Positions 23,893 to 35,230 of a stretch of 64,000 nucleotides of DNA are shown here, in pieces (within the stretch, counting starts at the first letter, position 1; every line of letters starts with the position of its first letter). The stretch is from Coriaria nepalensis (taxonomy: Eukaryota; Streptophyta; Magnoliopsida; Cucurbitales; Coriariaceae): assembly GCA_027186245.1 (NCBI GenBank), contig CP114486.1:12848501-12912500 (forward strand), written 5' to 3'. A program made the position numbers and the translations under genes. The notes beneath the pieces were generated by a model. It made no database searches. It saw only the letters and a program-made list of their open reading frames with translations, and was not told where the DNA came from.

Positions 23893-25256
23893 ATGCGAAG
23901 TGGTCCGATCTGCCGGTGGAACTCTGGCCAATCATCGGCAAACACCTTGACACCTACATTGATTTTCTCCGATTTCGCAGCGTCTGTGAATCATGGCGTT
24001 CCTTCCTTCCTCCTTTCCACCACGTATCTCTTCCTTTTCCTCTCAAATTCCCTTCTCCAGTCCTTGATGTCACTCCTACAGCCGATGTCTTCCTTTCCAG
24101 ACGCATAGTTTATCGCCTCTTTGGGCCTCTCGATCAGAAGAAGAACGTTGTAACAAGAACTTATTCGACAAGCAACAAGAACAATGATAATGGTGGGTGG
24201 CTGGTTAAGTTGGAAGAATCGGAACCCGGAAAAATGCGGCCTTTACATCCACTCTCTAAGCAGCGCCTTGTCGGGGACAATATGGAGGCCTTTCCAAAGG
24301 TGTTGAACTTGTTGGATTTTCGAATTTTTGAATTAGCCAAGTCTTACACCCTGAAAAACTCTTCTGGAACTTGTTCTTCTTGTATTCCTGGTGTTTCCAA
24401 AGTTGTCTTGTTCCCTGATTCTGCGTGGACCCAGGTCGAAAGTTGTTCCACTTTAGCGATCTTGCAAGAAGGGAAGCTAGGATATGCTAAATACGGTGAC
24501 GAGAAATGGACTCTGGTCGATGATCGTAACTTTTACTATGATGATGTAATTGTATACAAGGATCAATTTTATGTTGTTGATAGATGGGGAACTGTTTCAT
24601 GGGTCGATTCATCGTTAAGGCTGATCCAGTTCTCGCCGCCCTTGTTTGGTTTTGGTTCCCAGAAACACTTGGTTGAGTCTTGTGGTGATCTTTATGTTGT
24701 TGATAGGTTTCTGGACAAGGAGCGCCGCTTTTGGAACCCACACTTTGATCATCATGGTCTCGTGTTTAATCCTCCTAGACGAGGATTTGATGATTCTCCA
24801 CCCAAAGCTGTTGGTTTCAAAGTATACAAGCTAGATCAGGAATGGGGCAGATGGGTCCAAGTTAGTAACCTGGGTGATAGAACTTTTGTTTTGAGTAATG
24901 ATTCTTGCTTCTCTGTTGCTTCCCAAACATTGACGGGTTGTATAGGGAGCTGCATTTATTATACCGATAGAAATGAGGATGAAGCTGCTGCTGCTGCAAA
25001 TACAGGAGGAATGAATGGGTGCTCCAATCGTGTGTTTGATCTCAAGGAGACAAGGATTGGGAAAATAACATCCATCCCTGCTTTTCACAGCTATTCTGGC
25101 CACCTCCTACTTTGCTCACCCACAACCCCCTCCACTAACTCTTGCGACGTATGTACTCGACAGATTATCATGAAAATATACTCTTTACAGGCTTTGCTGT
25201 TATGCATCTTATTAAGTCTTGATCAGTTGATTGTTGATGTTTTATATATTATGTAA
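23893..25256 (+). CDS. F-box / DUF295 (SKIP23/KIB-like) protein, start codon out of frame
   Basis: An uninterrupted frame from the stop at about 23844 to the stop at 25254-25256 encodes an F-box (AKWSDLPVELWPIIGKHL, then DFLRFRSVCESWRSFLPP) and a DUF295 beta-propeller-like domain (GDEKWTLVDDRNFYYDDVIV, YKDQFYVVDRWGTVSWVD, VGFKVYKLDQEWGRWV, LGDRTFVLSNDSCFSV, CIGSCIYYTDRN). Such proteins serve as substrate receptors of SCF ubiquitin ligases. The frame has no ATG near its beginning. The only suitable ATG (23893-23895) reads ATG CGA AGT instead of ATG GCG AAG, one base short of the family start MAKWSDLP. Either one G was lost (a recent pseudogene) or the base is missing from this assembly. The last about 45 residues (from CTRQIIMKIYSLQALL) do not look like the usual C-terminus and may be read-through past a lost end or intron. 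Confidence 0.75.
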
Positions 25257-27454
25257 AAATGTCGTCTGTAATTATGGATGTTATTATACTTTGATGGTTG
25301 AATGTATTGTAGCTCCCTGGTATAGATTTACCATAACAAACCCCCTCATGTGTTTATAACACGATTAACGTGGAATAGGAAGTTGCGTCGTACAAGAATC
25401 TAGAGGTTGATATATCAAATACTGCAACATGGTAAGTTCCACCTACAATAAAATAGGTCGAACCTTAATTCATGAAGATGAAGTTGACGAGGAGAGATTA
25501 AGATGCAACAGGAGCTTGTTAATATACTCCTCAGTTACAAACTTTAGGGGTATGTCTCATTTCTCGGTGGTTTAAAAAACTTAATAACAAACCACTGAAG
25601 ATAAACTAACCAAAATTGTGGCGCACTTTAAGGTTCCACCATCCATGGGAGAGCAGTCTTGCCAGTTGACCCTTTCGTAAGTCGCAAGACCAGAACCTAG
25701 AGAAGTGCGAGCGTGGTTCAGTAGGAAACCATCTTGTGAGAGCTCCTTATCTTGTTGGAGAAAAGAGGGGCTTAGCACTAACTCCTCTCTACTTATTGCT
25801 GCAGTTGAAGGCACCTGCCCCAGTGATGATTACAGATGAACTTGAAGCATCAGGCAACATTTTTTAAAAGGAACTTACAATTTTCAGATGTTTTTGGGCA
25901 TAGAAAAAGAAAACCATGTCAATACAAGCCTGCCTTCGGTTCTTGAGGAGATGGGCAACCCCAGAACTAGAAAACCATGTAAACTAGATGTAGAGTAACC
26001 GATGTGTCGTTTTGCTGCCAGGGAAAAAAAAAAGATAGTTGTGTAGTTGGACTGTGGGAGTCCAAGAGGTTGACATGTAGAGGGTGAAGGGAGGACGGTC
26101 AAGTCCTAATTTATCGATTTAAGTCTTATCTGAACCTAGAAGCAAGCAAGTTCTTACAGTCTGATTAGAGAAAAAGATCACACTAGACAACAATGTCGTT
26201 TGTTGGGGAACAGATTCATTTTGTCTGAATGTTGATGAATGACCATGACCATTGACATTATATCTGAATCTAAAATCTATAAACTAATATTCGATCTGAA
26301 TCTGAAATATGGAGATTGATATTTGATTTGTAAACTAGGAACTCAGATCGAGTTTCCTGTCTAGACTGGATCTTGGTCCAAACATAAACATATTTCTGAC
26401 TGAGTTCCCAATATATTGGTCTGTGGTCTCAGACCGAGATCTCATAAGTTGGTCTATAGATCGAGAACTCGGTCATATTTCTATCTTTCTAGACTGAGAA
26501 CTCAATCTGGACTAGGAATCCAAACCCAAACTGATAAACATTATATTGTATTAGATTAATATGGCAATTAACTTACGATTCACATGCTAGCAATGTGACA
26601 AAAGTTATTGATGTGAGAAGATATAATAATATGCCAATACACTTTAATATTACAATACATAATGATGTAATAACACTATATTATTACCGATTGGATTCAT
26701 TCAACTTAAAAACTAAGACATTTTACTTAAATAGAAATCCTTCTACTTCACCACTTATCAGAAAATATTATATTTCACCATTCTACGGTTGCACACCCCT
26801 AAACTTCCTTCCATCTGCCGATGCGATTAATTTTCATTCAGTTCCCACCTAAGCATTTTCAGCAGTAATTCCCGTTGTTGCAGCTGATAGCTGCTGCTCC
26901 TAGAAATACAACCATCCTACTTTCAAGTTTAAATTATGTGCCTATACTTGCTTTAATTCATGCAGCCAACGGTACCGATCACATATCATAGTTCCCCTCC
27001 AATACTCGTGCAACCACTGGTTTAAACAAGAAACTGGAGCATAAACAGATCGAACAATTTTCGGTACTAAAAATAGAAAACTATCCACTGATTGCATCTC
27101 AAATCTCAATTTGTAATGTATTAGCTTAAACAAGAGTTCTCAAGCTACACAAAGGCGACAAACACTGAGATAGAAAACACAAGCCCCTGGTTATCAACAT
27201 GAGGCATAACACAGCCTTAAAATCCTAGTTGGAAACTGACAATTAAGGTATCCATTATAAGCACACGTATGCTTAAAACAAGAGTTCTTAAGCTCCACAA
27301 ACACTAAGAGAGAAAACACAGGCGAGTTCTCAACATAAGGCATATCACCCAAAGTCGAAAACTAGCAACTAAGGTATCCATTGTTTTATCTCTCCCCCAC
27401 TTCCCCCTTCCTCTTTCTTTTCATAAGAGTACAGCATACCCAATGTAACAAGTC
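25257..27454. other. Intergenic DNA with a possible old LTR fragment
   Basis: No gene recognised. From about 26250 to 26525 there is a cluster of short motifs of the type GAACTCRGTC and ACCGAGATCTC in both orientations, similar in style to those inside the solo LTR at 8735-8960; it may be a diverged fragment of that LTR family. Open frames of 60-85 codons nearby are not recognisable. The 3' UTR of the SR45a-like gene (minus strand) lies at the right end. Confidence 0.5.
26250..26525. repeat. Cluster of palindromic GAACTCGGTC-type motifs
   Basis: Repeated short units are visible: GGAACTCAGATCGAGTTTCC (26339-26358), CTGAGTTCCC (26400-26409), CAGACCGAGATCTC (about 26430-26443), GATCGAGAACTCGGTC (26459-26474) and GACTGAGAACTCAATC (26492-26507). 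Several are near-palindromes. The same words recur in the solo LTR at 8025-10312. Probable decayed LTR piece; boundaries uncertain. Confidence 0.45.
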
Positions 27455-29824
27455 TTATCTAGAAGGACGATCATAAGGCGAGTAAGATCTGTCCCTCCTT
27501 GATCTTCCACCATAGGGGGAATGCCTAGGAGAATATTCACGAGCTCCTCGATATGGGGAGCGCCTAGGAGATTGACGATATCCATAGTCATCACGAGTGG
27601 AGCCACCACGGTATCTACCCCGATCCCCACGGTGGCCTAACACCAAAGAAAAAAAAAAGGGAGTAAAATGGAGTGAGATATGTTTCGAGTTCATGTGGGG
27701 AAAAAAAACTATTTAGGTGTAATTCTTACCAGTGTCGTCTCTAGCACTTTTCAACCCAAGATAGTGTCCTGGTGTAGGAGTTCTTGGCCGTTTCCTCCGT
27801 GACTGAAACATGACATCATTAGATTATTCAGAACCCAGCTCGAATATTTTCCATGGCTTTTGCAAAAATATAAATAAACAAAATCAGATAAAATTAGAGT
27901 CTAAATGTGGAAATATACATTTAAGCTCGAATAAAATTAAAACTAACTAGTACTATATCATATCAATTTTCATATTTTGTAACACTAACACTATGTCAGA
28001 TATGTTTACGACAAGAAAATCTAAATCCAAGGGGAAAAGGTGGGTGCCAGAAAAATGAATGAAAAATTCAGGCACACGTCTCTAGTGTCCATGAAACGAT
28101 TGCTGGGCATAAAATACCATAAAAGCCTGACTAGAAAGTTGTTGTAATGCCCGTTGACTAGTTGAGTTGAAAGTGAATGCTGAGGTTGTAAAGATGAAGG
28201 GGAATATTTGCTATGTTTAGTTGATCAGGCACATTTGTAAAGCTGTTAAAGTTGGCCATTGATCAAAGCTGTTTCACTAAAGTTGATATGGATGAACTCA
28301 TCATCTTTGATTGCTGCCAATATAGCTGACGCAAATTGTTCTGAATATAACCAGAAAACCTCCAAGTCAAGAAGAAAGAAAACCAATCCAAACTCTATGA
28401 CACTTTACCCATGTACAGAAAAAAAAAAGAAGGGAAAAAAAGACACTACCTTTTCCACAGTCATATAACGACCTTCTAATATTGATTGGTTGAGATGTTT
28501 AATGCACCTGTTGGCATCCTCAACAGAGTCCATTGTAATGAAAGCAAAACCACGAGAAACGCGTGTACGTGGCTCAACAACCAGAAAACAAGATGCCACC
28601 TGAAAATAAAGCAGGCATTCCACATAAAACAAAAACATTAGACTTCATAACGGACAGTTGATATTTCTACAGAGAAACATGATCTTAATTACAGATCTTA
28701 AAAACACCCCTTATCGACCAAGACAAGATTGAGGGGGAGAGGCAGAGATCAAAAAAAGAGGACTATAATCTCTCTATTAAAAAACAAACCTTTCCCTCTT
28801 TAGAGAAGTGATCTTCGAGGTCTCTTTCTGTCACCCTTGTGGATAGGCCGGTTACATAAAGCGTATTCCCAGGATTTATAACTTCAGTCCTATGGCAGAA
28901 CTTAACAGTTATCAAGACTGAGATAAGACAAATGCTATATACAAGAGGAAGAAGCCAAGTACACTAATGGTGTTGCAATGGAATAAATGATTGAAGTGCT
29001 AATATTGTGATTAGAAGTTGTACCAAAAGTAAATAATTATTAAGGAAAACCAAACCAAAGTAGAACCAACCTGCCACGACTTCTTGACCTTGATCTAACG
29101 GAGAAACACGACCAGACCACAAAATTCAGAGTTAGTGATGGGCTAACAATCTAGAGTTTCTGAAATGTAAATGAAAGCTTAAAAAAAATAAATAAATATA
29201 TATATATCATTTTAAACCTGACACGACTTGTTGACCTTGGCCTTGACCATGATCTAGATCGAGACCGTGCCCTAGACCGAGAATTGGACCTCGATCTAGA
29301 CCGGGACCTCGACTGAGCTCTCCAAGGAGGAGGAGATCGAGAATACCTGAAATACTTAGAATGTGAAAATTAACATAGATACCTTCTTTATTTTTTATTT
29401 TATTTTTTGGTCTTTCTTTCTAATCGAAATACCAAACCTACTCATCAGAATTCTGTGTAGAACCTAACTTATAAGTACACAACTATGAGCCCACAAGTAA
29501 CCCAAAAAAATTGACATGCGCCTCCCAATCTTTCTTCTAAAACAATGATTCAAATCCATGAATTTGAAATTACAAACGTCTAAGGTTCCCAATTAACTCC
29601 CAGAGGGGGGAGATGGAGCTAAATCGCAGTGGTTTTTAACAAAATAATGTTGCAACATTAATAAGAGATAGAGGGTATTACCTTCTTCGTTGGGAATCAG
29701 CCTGCGCAAAGAGAAAATAGCAGATAGATCTTTAATCTTCTTTTTCCCAAAAAGTTAAAAAGGAACTATCAAATTTCAGGGTAGAAAGACAGAAAAGAGG
29801 GGGGAAAGAAAAGGAGCTTGCCAT
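27455..29824 (-). CDS. SR45a: SR45a-like serine/arginine-rich splicing factor
   Basis: Minus-strand gene. Exons in transcript order: 29824-29822 (ATG only), 29701-29682, 29346-29218, 29094-29071, 28889-28790, 28599-28450, 27802-27730, 27636-27455; about 226 residues. An N-terminal RS domain (residues about 3-60) precedes one RRM. The RRM has RNP2 LYVTGL and RNP1 RGFAFITM (in RTRVSRGFAFITM), then EDANRCIKHLNQSILEGRYM. The conserved RKRPRTPTPGHYLGLKS follows, and a C-terminal Arg/Tyr/Ser/Gly-rich tail ends SYSPYDRPSR. It is expected to be a nuclear spliceosome-associated factor that influences splice-site choice. The first intron starts GCAAGC, a GC-AG type donor directly after the ATG; the others are GT-AG. 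Two micro-exons (20 and 24 nt) encode part of the RS domain. The ATG exon is inferred because it joins to ADSQRRRYSRSP, the usual N-terminus of this group. Confidence 0.9.
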
Positions 29825-30355
29825 TTGCAAAAAAATGGCGAGACGAAGATCGAAGAAGCGCCCTCAAGAAGTTGGATCGATGGTTTTAGGGCTTGGAAAT
29901 GAGCTGCAGCTGCCGCGGACCCGGAGTCGATGGTATCTAGTCTTCGAGGGTGGAAAACAATTTATAGGGCCTGAACAATAATTCGATACAGCCGTAGTTA
30001 CGGTCTTACTGTGCAATCTAGGTTAGATCCCGCAGATCTGAGTGACAGCTTAACTGTCAGCGTCTTTTTTTATTTTTTATTTTGAAAAGCAGGAAATTTC
30101 GTGAATTCCTACAGCTAATTGGATGGAGAACAATTAGATAGAACAATTAGCTAAAAATCGGATCCGGTGAATTTGATTGATTCCTTTATATAGATAGCAC
30201 AGCAGCAATTATGTTCAGAAAAGTTAATCAAGGATCATTAGAGAATGATTTTTGGCAATTTTATACCATGGTACCACCACCAGCAGTTGACTCTCACTCT
30301 ACGACAGTTTTCCTGGTTTCCAAGGCAGTAGAAATTGAGGTAATCTTGAGGATTC
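29825..30355. other. SR45a-like promoter and spacer
   Basis: Upstream region of the minus-strand SR45a-like gene, including its 5' UTR just right of 29824. No gene seen apart from an open frame created by the microsatellite to the right. Confidence 0.55.
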
Positions 30356-30376
30356 ATACATCATACATCATACATC

Positions 30377-30413
<37 letters not shown>

Positions 30414-30578
30414 TACACCATACACCATACACCATACACCTACATCATACATCATACACCATACACCATACACCATACACCATACACCATACACCATACA
30501 CCATACACCTACACCATACACCATACACCATACACCATACACCATACACCATACACCATACACCATACACCATACATC
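30356..30578 (+). repeat. Mixed 7-bp/6-bp microsatellite (ACACCAT / ATCATAC / ACACAT)
   Basis: It starts with ATCATAC units, passes through about six ACACAT units (30379-30415), then runs mainly as the heptamer ACACCAT for about 22 units with two short ATCATAC or CTACACC interruptions. It creates a repetitive open frame (IHHTPYT) that should not be taken as a gene. Confidence 0.95.
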
Positions 30579-32050
30579 ATTTACATTGTTTGTCCCTGCA
30601 AAACCAAAGTAACAAATCTCAGAATTGTTGTCCTGCTTTGTTACCCATCCCCCAGGTTTTATCCTTGATTTTTCTCAACGTATTCATAGTGTACAAGTGA
30701 TGTTCCTTTGAATTTTCAAACATTCAAGTGTTAAATAGAATATTATGCAATGCAACGTAGTCCGTGGGATTGAAAAGGCCTATCTGTTAGCATCAATAGA
30801 GTGAAGATTGGTGGTAATCATCCGCAACAGAAGAGAGTTAAGGGTAGAAAAGGAAGTGCACCCTTTCTTGTTCAAGCATTCACCATAAATAGAGCAGCAG
30901 AGATCAGATGGGCATGCACATTACCTGCCAAAAGAGGATTTCTTGCACAGCAGGACTATTTGGATCTCCCTCAGGCCACATCGGTATGATAGCATACACA
31001 GCAAATCTCTCCTCAGCTCTGATCTTGCTAGCTATCTTCAGTGCCAGCTCCATAGGAATTAGATTATCAGCTCCTGCTCATACAGGTAATGCAAGAATAC
31101 AACAACATATATATGGTTTTATGACTCCTCACGTTTCTGTCAAAGTTGTCAGCTAGAATATGATAAGACCAGCAGCAATCCTTACACCTTAATCAAATGT
31201 GGGAGGAGAAAGAGCCTGGGATTCGGCTTTAGGGACTTCTTTGGGAAATCCTTTAACCGACCCATTGTCAATGTATCGAAAAATCTGCAAAAGCAAAATG
31301 AAACTAATCTTGATTCAATTTGGAAAAATCAAAATGAAATATAATGAAATGTAATGATCTTCAGCAAGAAAATGGTAGAAACAAAAAAAGAGGAACAATG
31401 ACAGCATTTTGAAGGAAACAAAACCGCATATGGAGCTTGCAAGATCAACCTGAGCATGCCAGTTTTCAGGATCTTCTTCTCTAGAAACCCATACTCTGGA
31501 GTCATCCTCTGGAACACATGTGGTACCATCCTCAAAAGTAGATAGTGCAGGAGTTAGATTCCATGAGATGCACCTTATTTTAATTAAAGCATCATCATGC
31601 CAATGAGAAATCCTTTTGTCTTAAACCAAACTCTGTCCATTTCGTCGCTTTCCTCCAACGCTGATCAAAGTTTATGAGAACATCATACGCAGCTGGCCCA
31701 TCAATTCGACAGTGCAGGTCGTGCCATGGTTGCCTCGGAGCCTTGGTTCCAGACTAATGTACACGCATACAGACAAGGGAAAAAAAGAAAGAAAAGTAAA
31801 TGGGAAAAAACTAAAAAAGAAGCAGTTTAACGAATTGATGCATCTTAACTTGGGTGAGAACAGTAACTTGCTGGCAAATCAGCAGACGAGAATCTTTTGC
31901 CCTCACCAGTACTACAATAGATATACATATATATGTTGGATAAAGTACCATAGACTAAGCTTTCAACTTACGATGGGCTAAACAGAGTAGTTACTAGAAT
32001 TATGAAGAAACATATTGTGCTTTTCCAAGTGACAAGACAACCAAAATGTA

Positions 32051-32645
32051 TGCGTTGGAAAACAGAACTCAAATAAATAAGAACGGAGGAGCAAAAATTG
32101 TAGAAAAAATTAGATTGTATTAAATTGAATGTTTATAATATAAATAATAATATATCTAGATATATTATAAGGTTATTACTTCTATCTCTTAAATTTAGTA
32201 AAAATAAGATTAAACGTTAAAGGCTAATATAATTAATGATTCATTACATCACAAATCAGAAAAGTATGGCTCATGCAACAAAGCATGCTAAAGAAGCAAT
32301 TCACTATGCCGTCAAGAAGTCCAATGGATAAACTTAATCCAAACATGGTTTTTGACTCTAAAAATTTGATTAGTACAACCAAAATAATGGATAATGAGTG
32401 ATGAAAGTAAAAATTCGGCTATCACACACAAAAACAGCTTCTGACTTATTCCACAAGCTACAGATAAAATGTAGCCATCGAGTACGTCAAACTGTTGACC
32501 TATCGACCCATCAAGTACTTCGACCATTCTACCCATTGAATACATCGAGCAATCAACCTCTTTGAGTGCGTCGAGCAATCGAGCTAATGAGTATGTCGAC
32601 CTATCGAGTATCGAGTCATCGACCTAAAACAAGCAGTTTCTAACA
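32051..32645 (-). repeat. 3' LTR of the PLD-intron copia
   Basis: It begins TGCGTTGG and ends TTTCTAACA on the plus strand. It aligns along its length with 36795-37406, for example CAAGCAGTTTCTAA at the right end, GGATAATGAGTGATG, and the TCGA-rich segment at 32470-32630. Confidence 0.85.
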
Positions 32646-33463
32646 CTCATCCTTGATTGGTTTGGAAATCACCCCCAACCTTTCTCCGAACTTTTCAAAC
32701 TTGAATGTGGACAAGGGCTTTGTGAAGATATCAGCATCAATTCCTTCCAAATTCCAATCAAACTTGGTTTTTTCATCAACAATCATATCTTAAGCATGTA
32801 CCACTTTGTTTGCCTTAGGATTAAATACCATGTATCCTTTGGCATCAAGGATATAGCCTACCAATACACATTTCTCAGCCTTCTCAGAGAGCTTGTTTCT
32901 TTTTGCATATGGTATATATGCAAAAACACCAAACCAAAAATTTTCAAATGAGAGACAAAAGGCTTATTGTCATACCAGGCTTCAAAATGAGTCATTTTCT
33001 TCACAGACTTAGTTGGAAGTCTGATCAGATGTACACATTTGTGCTTGTTGTTTCAGCCCAAAACTTCTTTGGCATTTATTTCTTAAATAACATACTCTTT
33101 GTCATCTCCATTATGGTTTTGTTTTTCCTTTCAAAAACATCATTTTGTTGAGGATTATAAGGAATAGTAAGTTGGTGATTAATACCATTATTTTGATAAA
33201 ACTGCTTGAACTCGAGTGATAAGTATTATCCTCCATTATTTATTATGATAACTTTCACTTTCTTCTCACTTTCTATCTCCAGCAGTGCTTTAAACTTCTT
33301 GAAGATAGAAAACACTTCAGACTTTTTTTTGAGAAAGTATATCCAACATAATCTTGACATGTCATCTTTGAAGATGATAAAATACTTGGAGCCATTTAGA
33401 GACACCACATTGAAAGGTCCACATATATCTAAGTGGATCAGCTCAAGTTCTCTACAGTCATTA

Positions 33464-35230
33464 TGTTGGAAAACGAGTTTAAAATTTTGCAGCATAAGTA
33501 ATTAATTTGGTTATAGTGTATAACAAAAATTTTCTAAAAAAAAACATTTAACAATCCTTTAGATATATATAAATTAATCCTACAATTATACAAATAGATC
33601 GTACCATAGCCTACATGAATCGTTCGACGAGACTCACACCACAATTTTTTAGGTCGATTCTCAACATACTAAGACGTGTGTGGGCACGTAGAGATGACAA
33701 TGCTTTCTTTTTTTCTTTTTCTATTTAGAAAAATCTCTTTAGAAGAACCTCACTTTAAAAGCCTTTATATTTTTCACATCATGAAATAATTAGAACATGA
33801 TGTATTTATAGAGTTTTATTAGGTTTTTAATTTAATTTAAACACTTTAAATAATTAAATTGATGACTCAATCATAATATTAAATGATAAGATAATCATTA
33901 GATGATATTTTTGATATACTCAAATCTGATTTAAAATAAAATCTTATTTATTTCATCATATCATATCTTTAATGATATATTTAATTTAGTCAAATCTTTT
34001 CAAATTTCATTTAAAATAGAATCTCATATATTTTAAATCAAATCATATTTTATTTGAATTTTAAATTAGTTTCTCAAACTAATTTAAATTTGACTTGCTT
34101 AATCTAAATATTAAATTAATATATCATATCAATTTAATATTATATATAACATATTTAATTCAAAATCAAATATATTTTTCTTTAATATATGAATTTCGAA
34201 ATTCATAATTTAAAATACATCTTTTAATTAATTAATTAACAGTAATTATCTCATAATTACAAATTTGCTCCAGATAACTATTTTCTTGCAAATAAATTTT
34301 TTTTTCAACTTTTGTCATTATTACCCTATATAGTATTTAATAGAGCGACCAGAACCATGGACATATAATTCTAAACTTTAATAAATTAGATTATTAATTA
34401 AATTGTTTAATCTAATAAATCTAATTTATTAATTTCAATATTCCACGAAAAATATAGTATTGCACTATTGCAATTATAGAATATATTACTGAGCAATCTA
34501 TAGTAATCTATTGATATTATCATTATATGCAATCTAATCCTCCAAAAATTGATTCATAATTAGAGTTGGTCAAAATTATTGTTTTACTCCTCTAATTATC
34601 TATTTTTCTTTAAATACCATTAATCTTTTATGAAGAAGATATTGATTCTATATATGTAAATCACGTTCCCAACCACTTATTTCAATGAATCTCCAAAATA
34701 ATAGTCTGTAGTCTATTTTACAAACAAACCTAACGAGTTAATCAAAAGGATCCATTTGACATAAACGGAAGTTCATGACTACTTAGAGATTCATATTGAT
34801 TTGCATATGATCATCCATTGATGTTAATATAATTCTTTGTAGCAAACAATATTCTAATAAAGAATTAATTTATATCGGGTCATGTCCTATATAATCCAAT
34901 TGTATAAAACACATCCACTAAAATATCTATCTACATTAGTGATCCGAATCTAGATCACTTACATTCATAATGCTAGCGGATCATACTAGCAACCATCAAT
35001 TAATGATTCCATACTTTAATATGTTGCAGACAATTTAATTCATTATCTATAATTTTAATCATCTCGTACCAATACAAGATTATAGTCATATAAATAAATT
35101 TGAAATTTTCTGATATTTATACATATTATTCAATAATAATACATTCACAACAATTATATAGAAAAATATTACTTCTATTAATTTCATAAAACAATACTCA
35201 TCACATGCTTTCAGGGAACCATGCCCAACA
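33464..35230. repeat. AT-rich insertion in copia integrase, probably a solo LTR
   Basis: In the related copia at 62.1-64 kb the integrase reads straight from KNQAIKAVEK into LELIHSD. Here the same two parts are separated by 1767 bp that starts TGTTGGAAAAC and ends CATGCCCAACA, so TGTTGG...CCAACA forms a short terminal inverted repeat as in LTRs. No coding domain, PBS or second LTR is inside. Flanks CATTA and CCTTG are only partly alike, so the target duplication has decayed or is not there. A solo LTR of another copia family is the best reading. Confidence 0.7.

Noticed and set aside
30211..30612. 133-codon open frame rich in IHHTPYT repeats
   Set aside because: It is produced by the heptamer microsatellite, has no unique domain, and is mirrored on the other strand.
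30801..31156. Plus-strand open frames near 31 kb
   Set aside because: They are shadows of the minus-strand PLD exon [20 protein letters not shown].
33464..35230. AT-rich 1.77 kb block as a DNA transposon or novel gene
   Set aside because: No transposase-like frame; ends TGTTGG/CCAACA fit an LTR better, although the target duplication is not clear.
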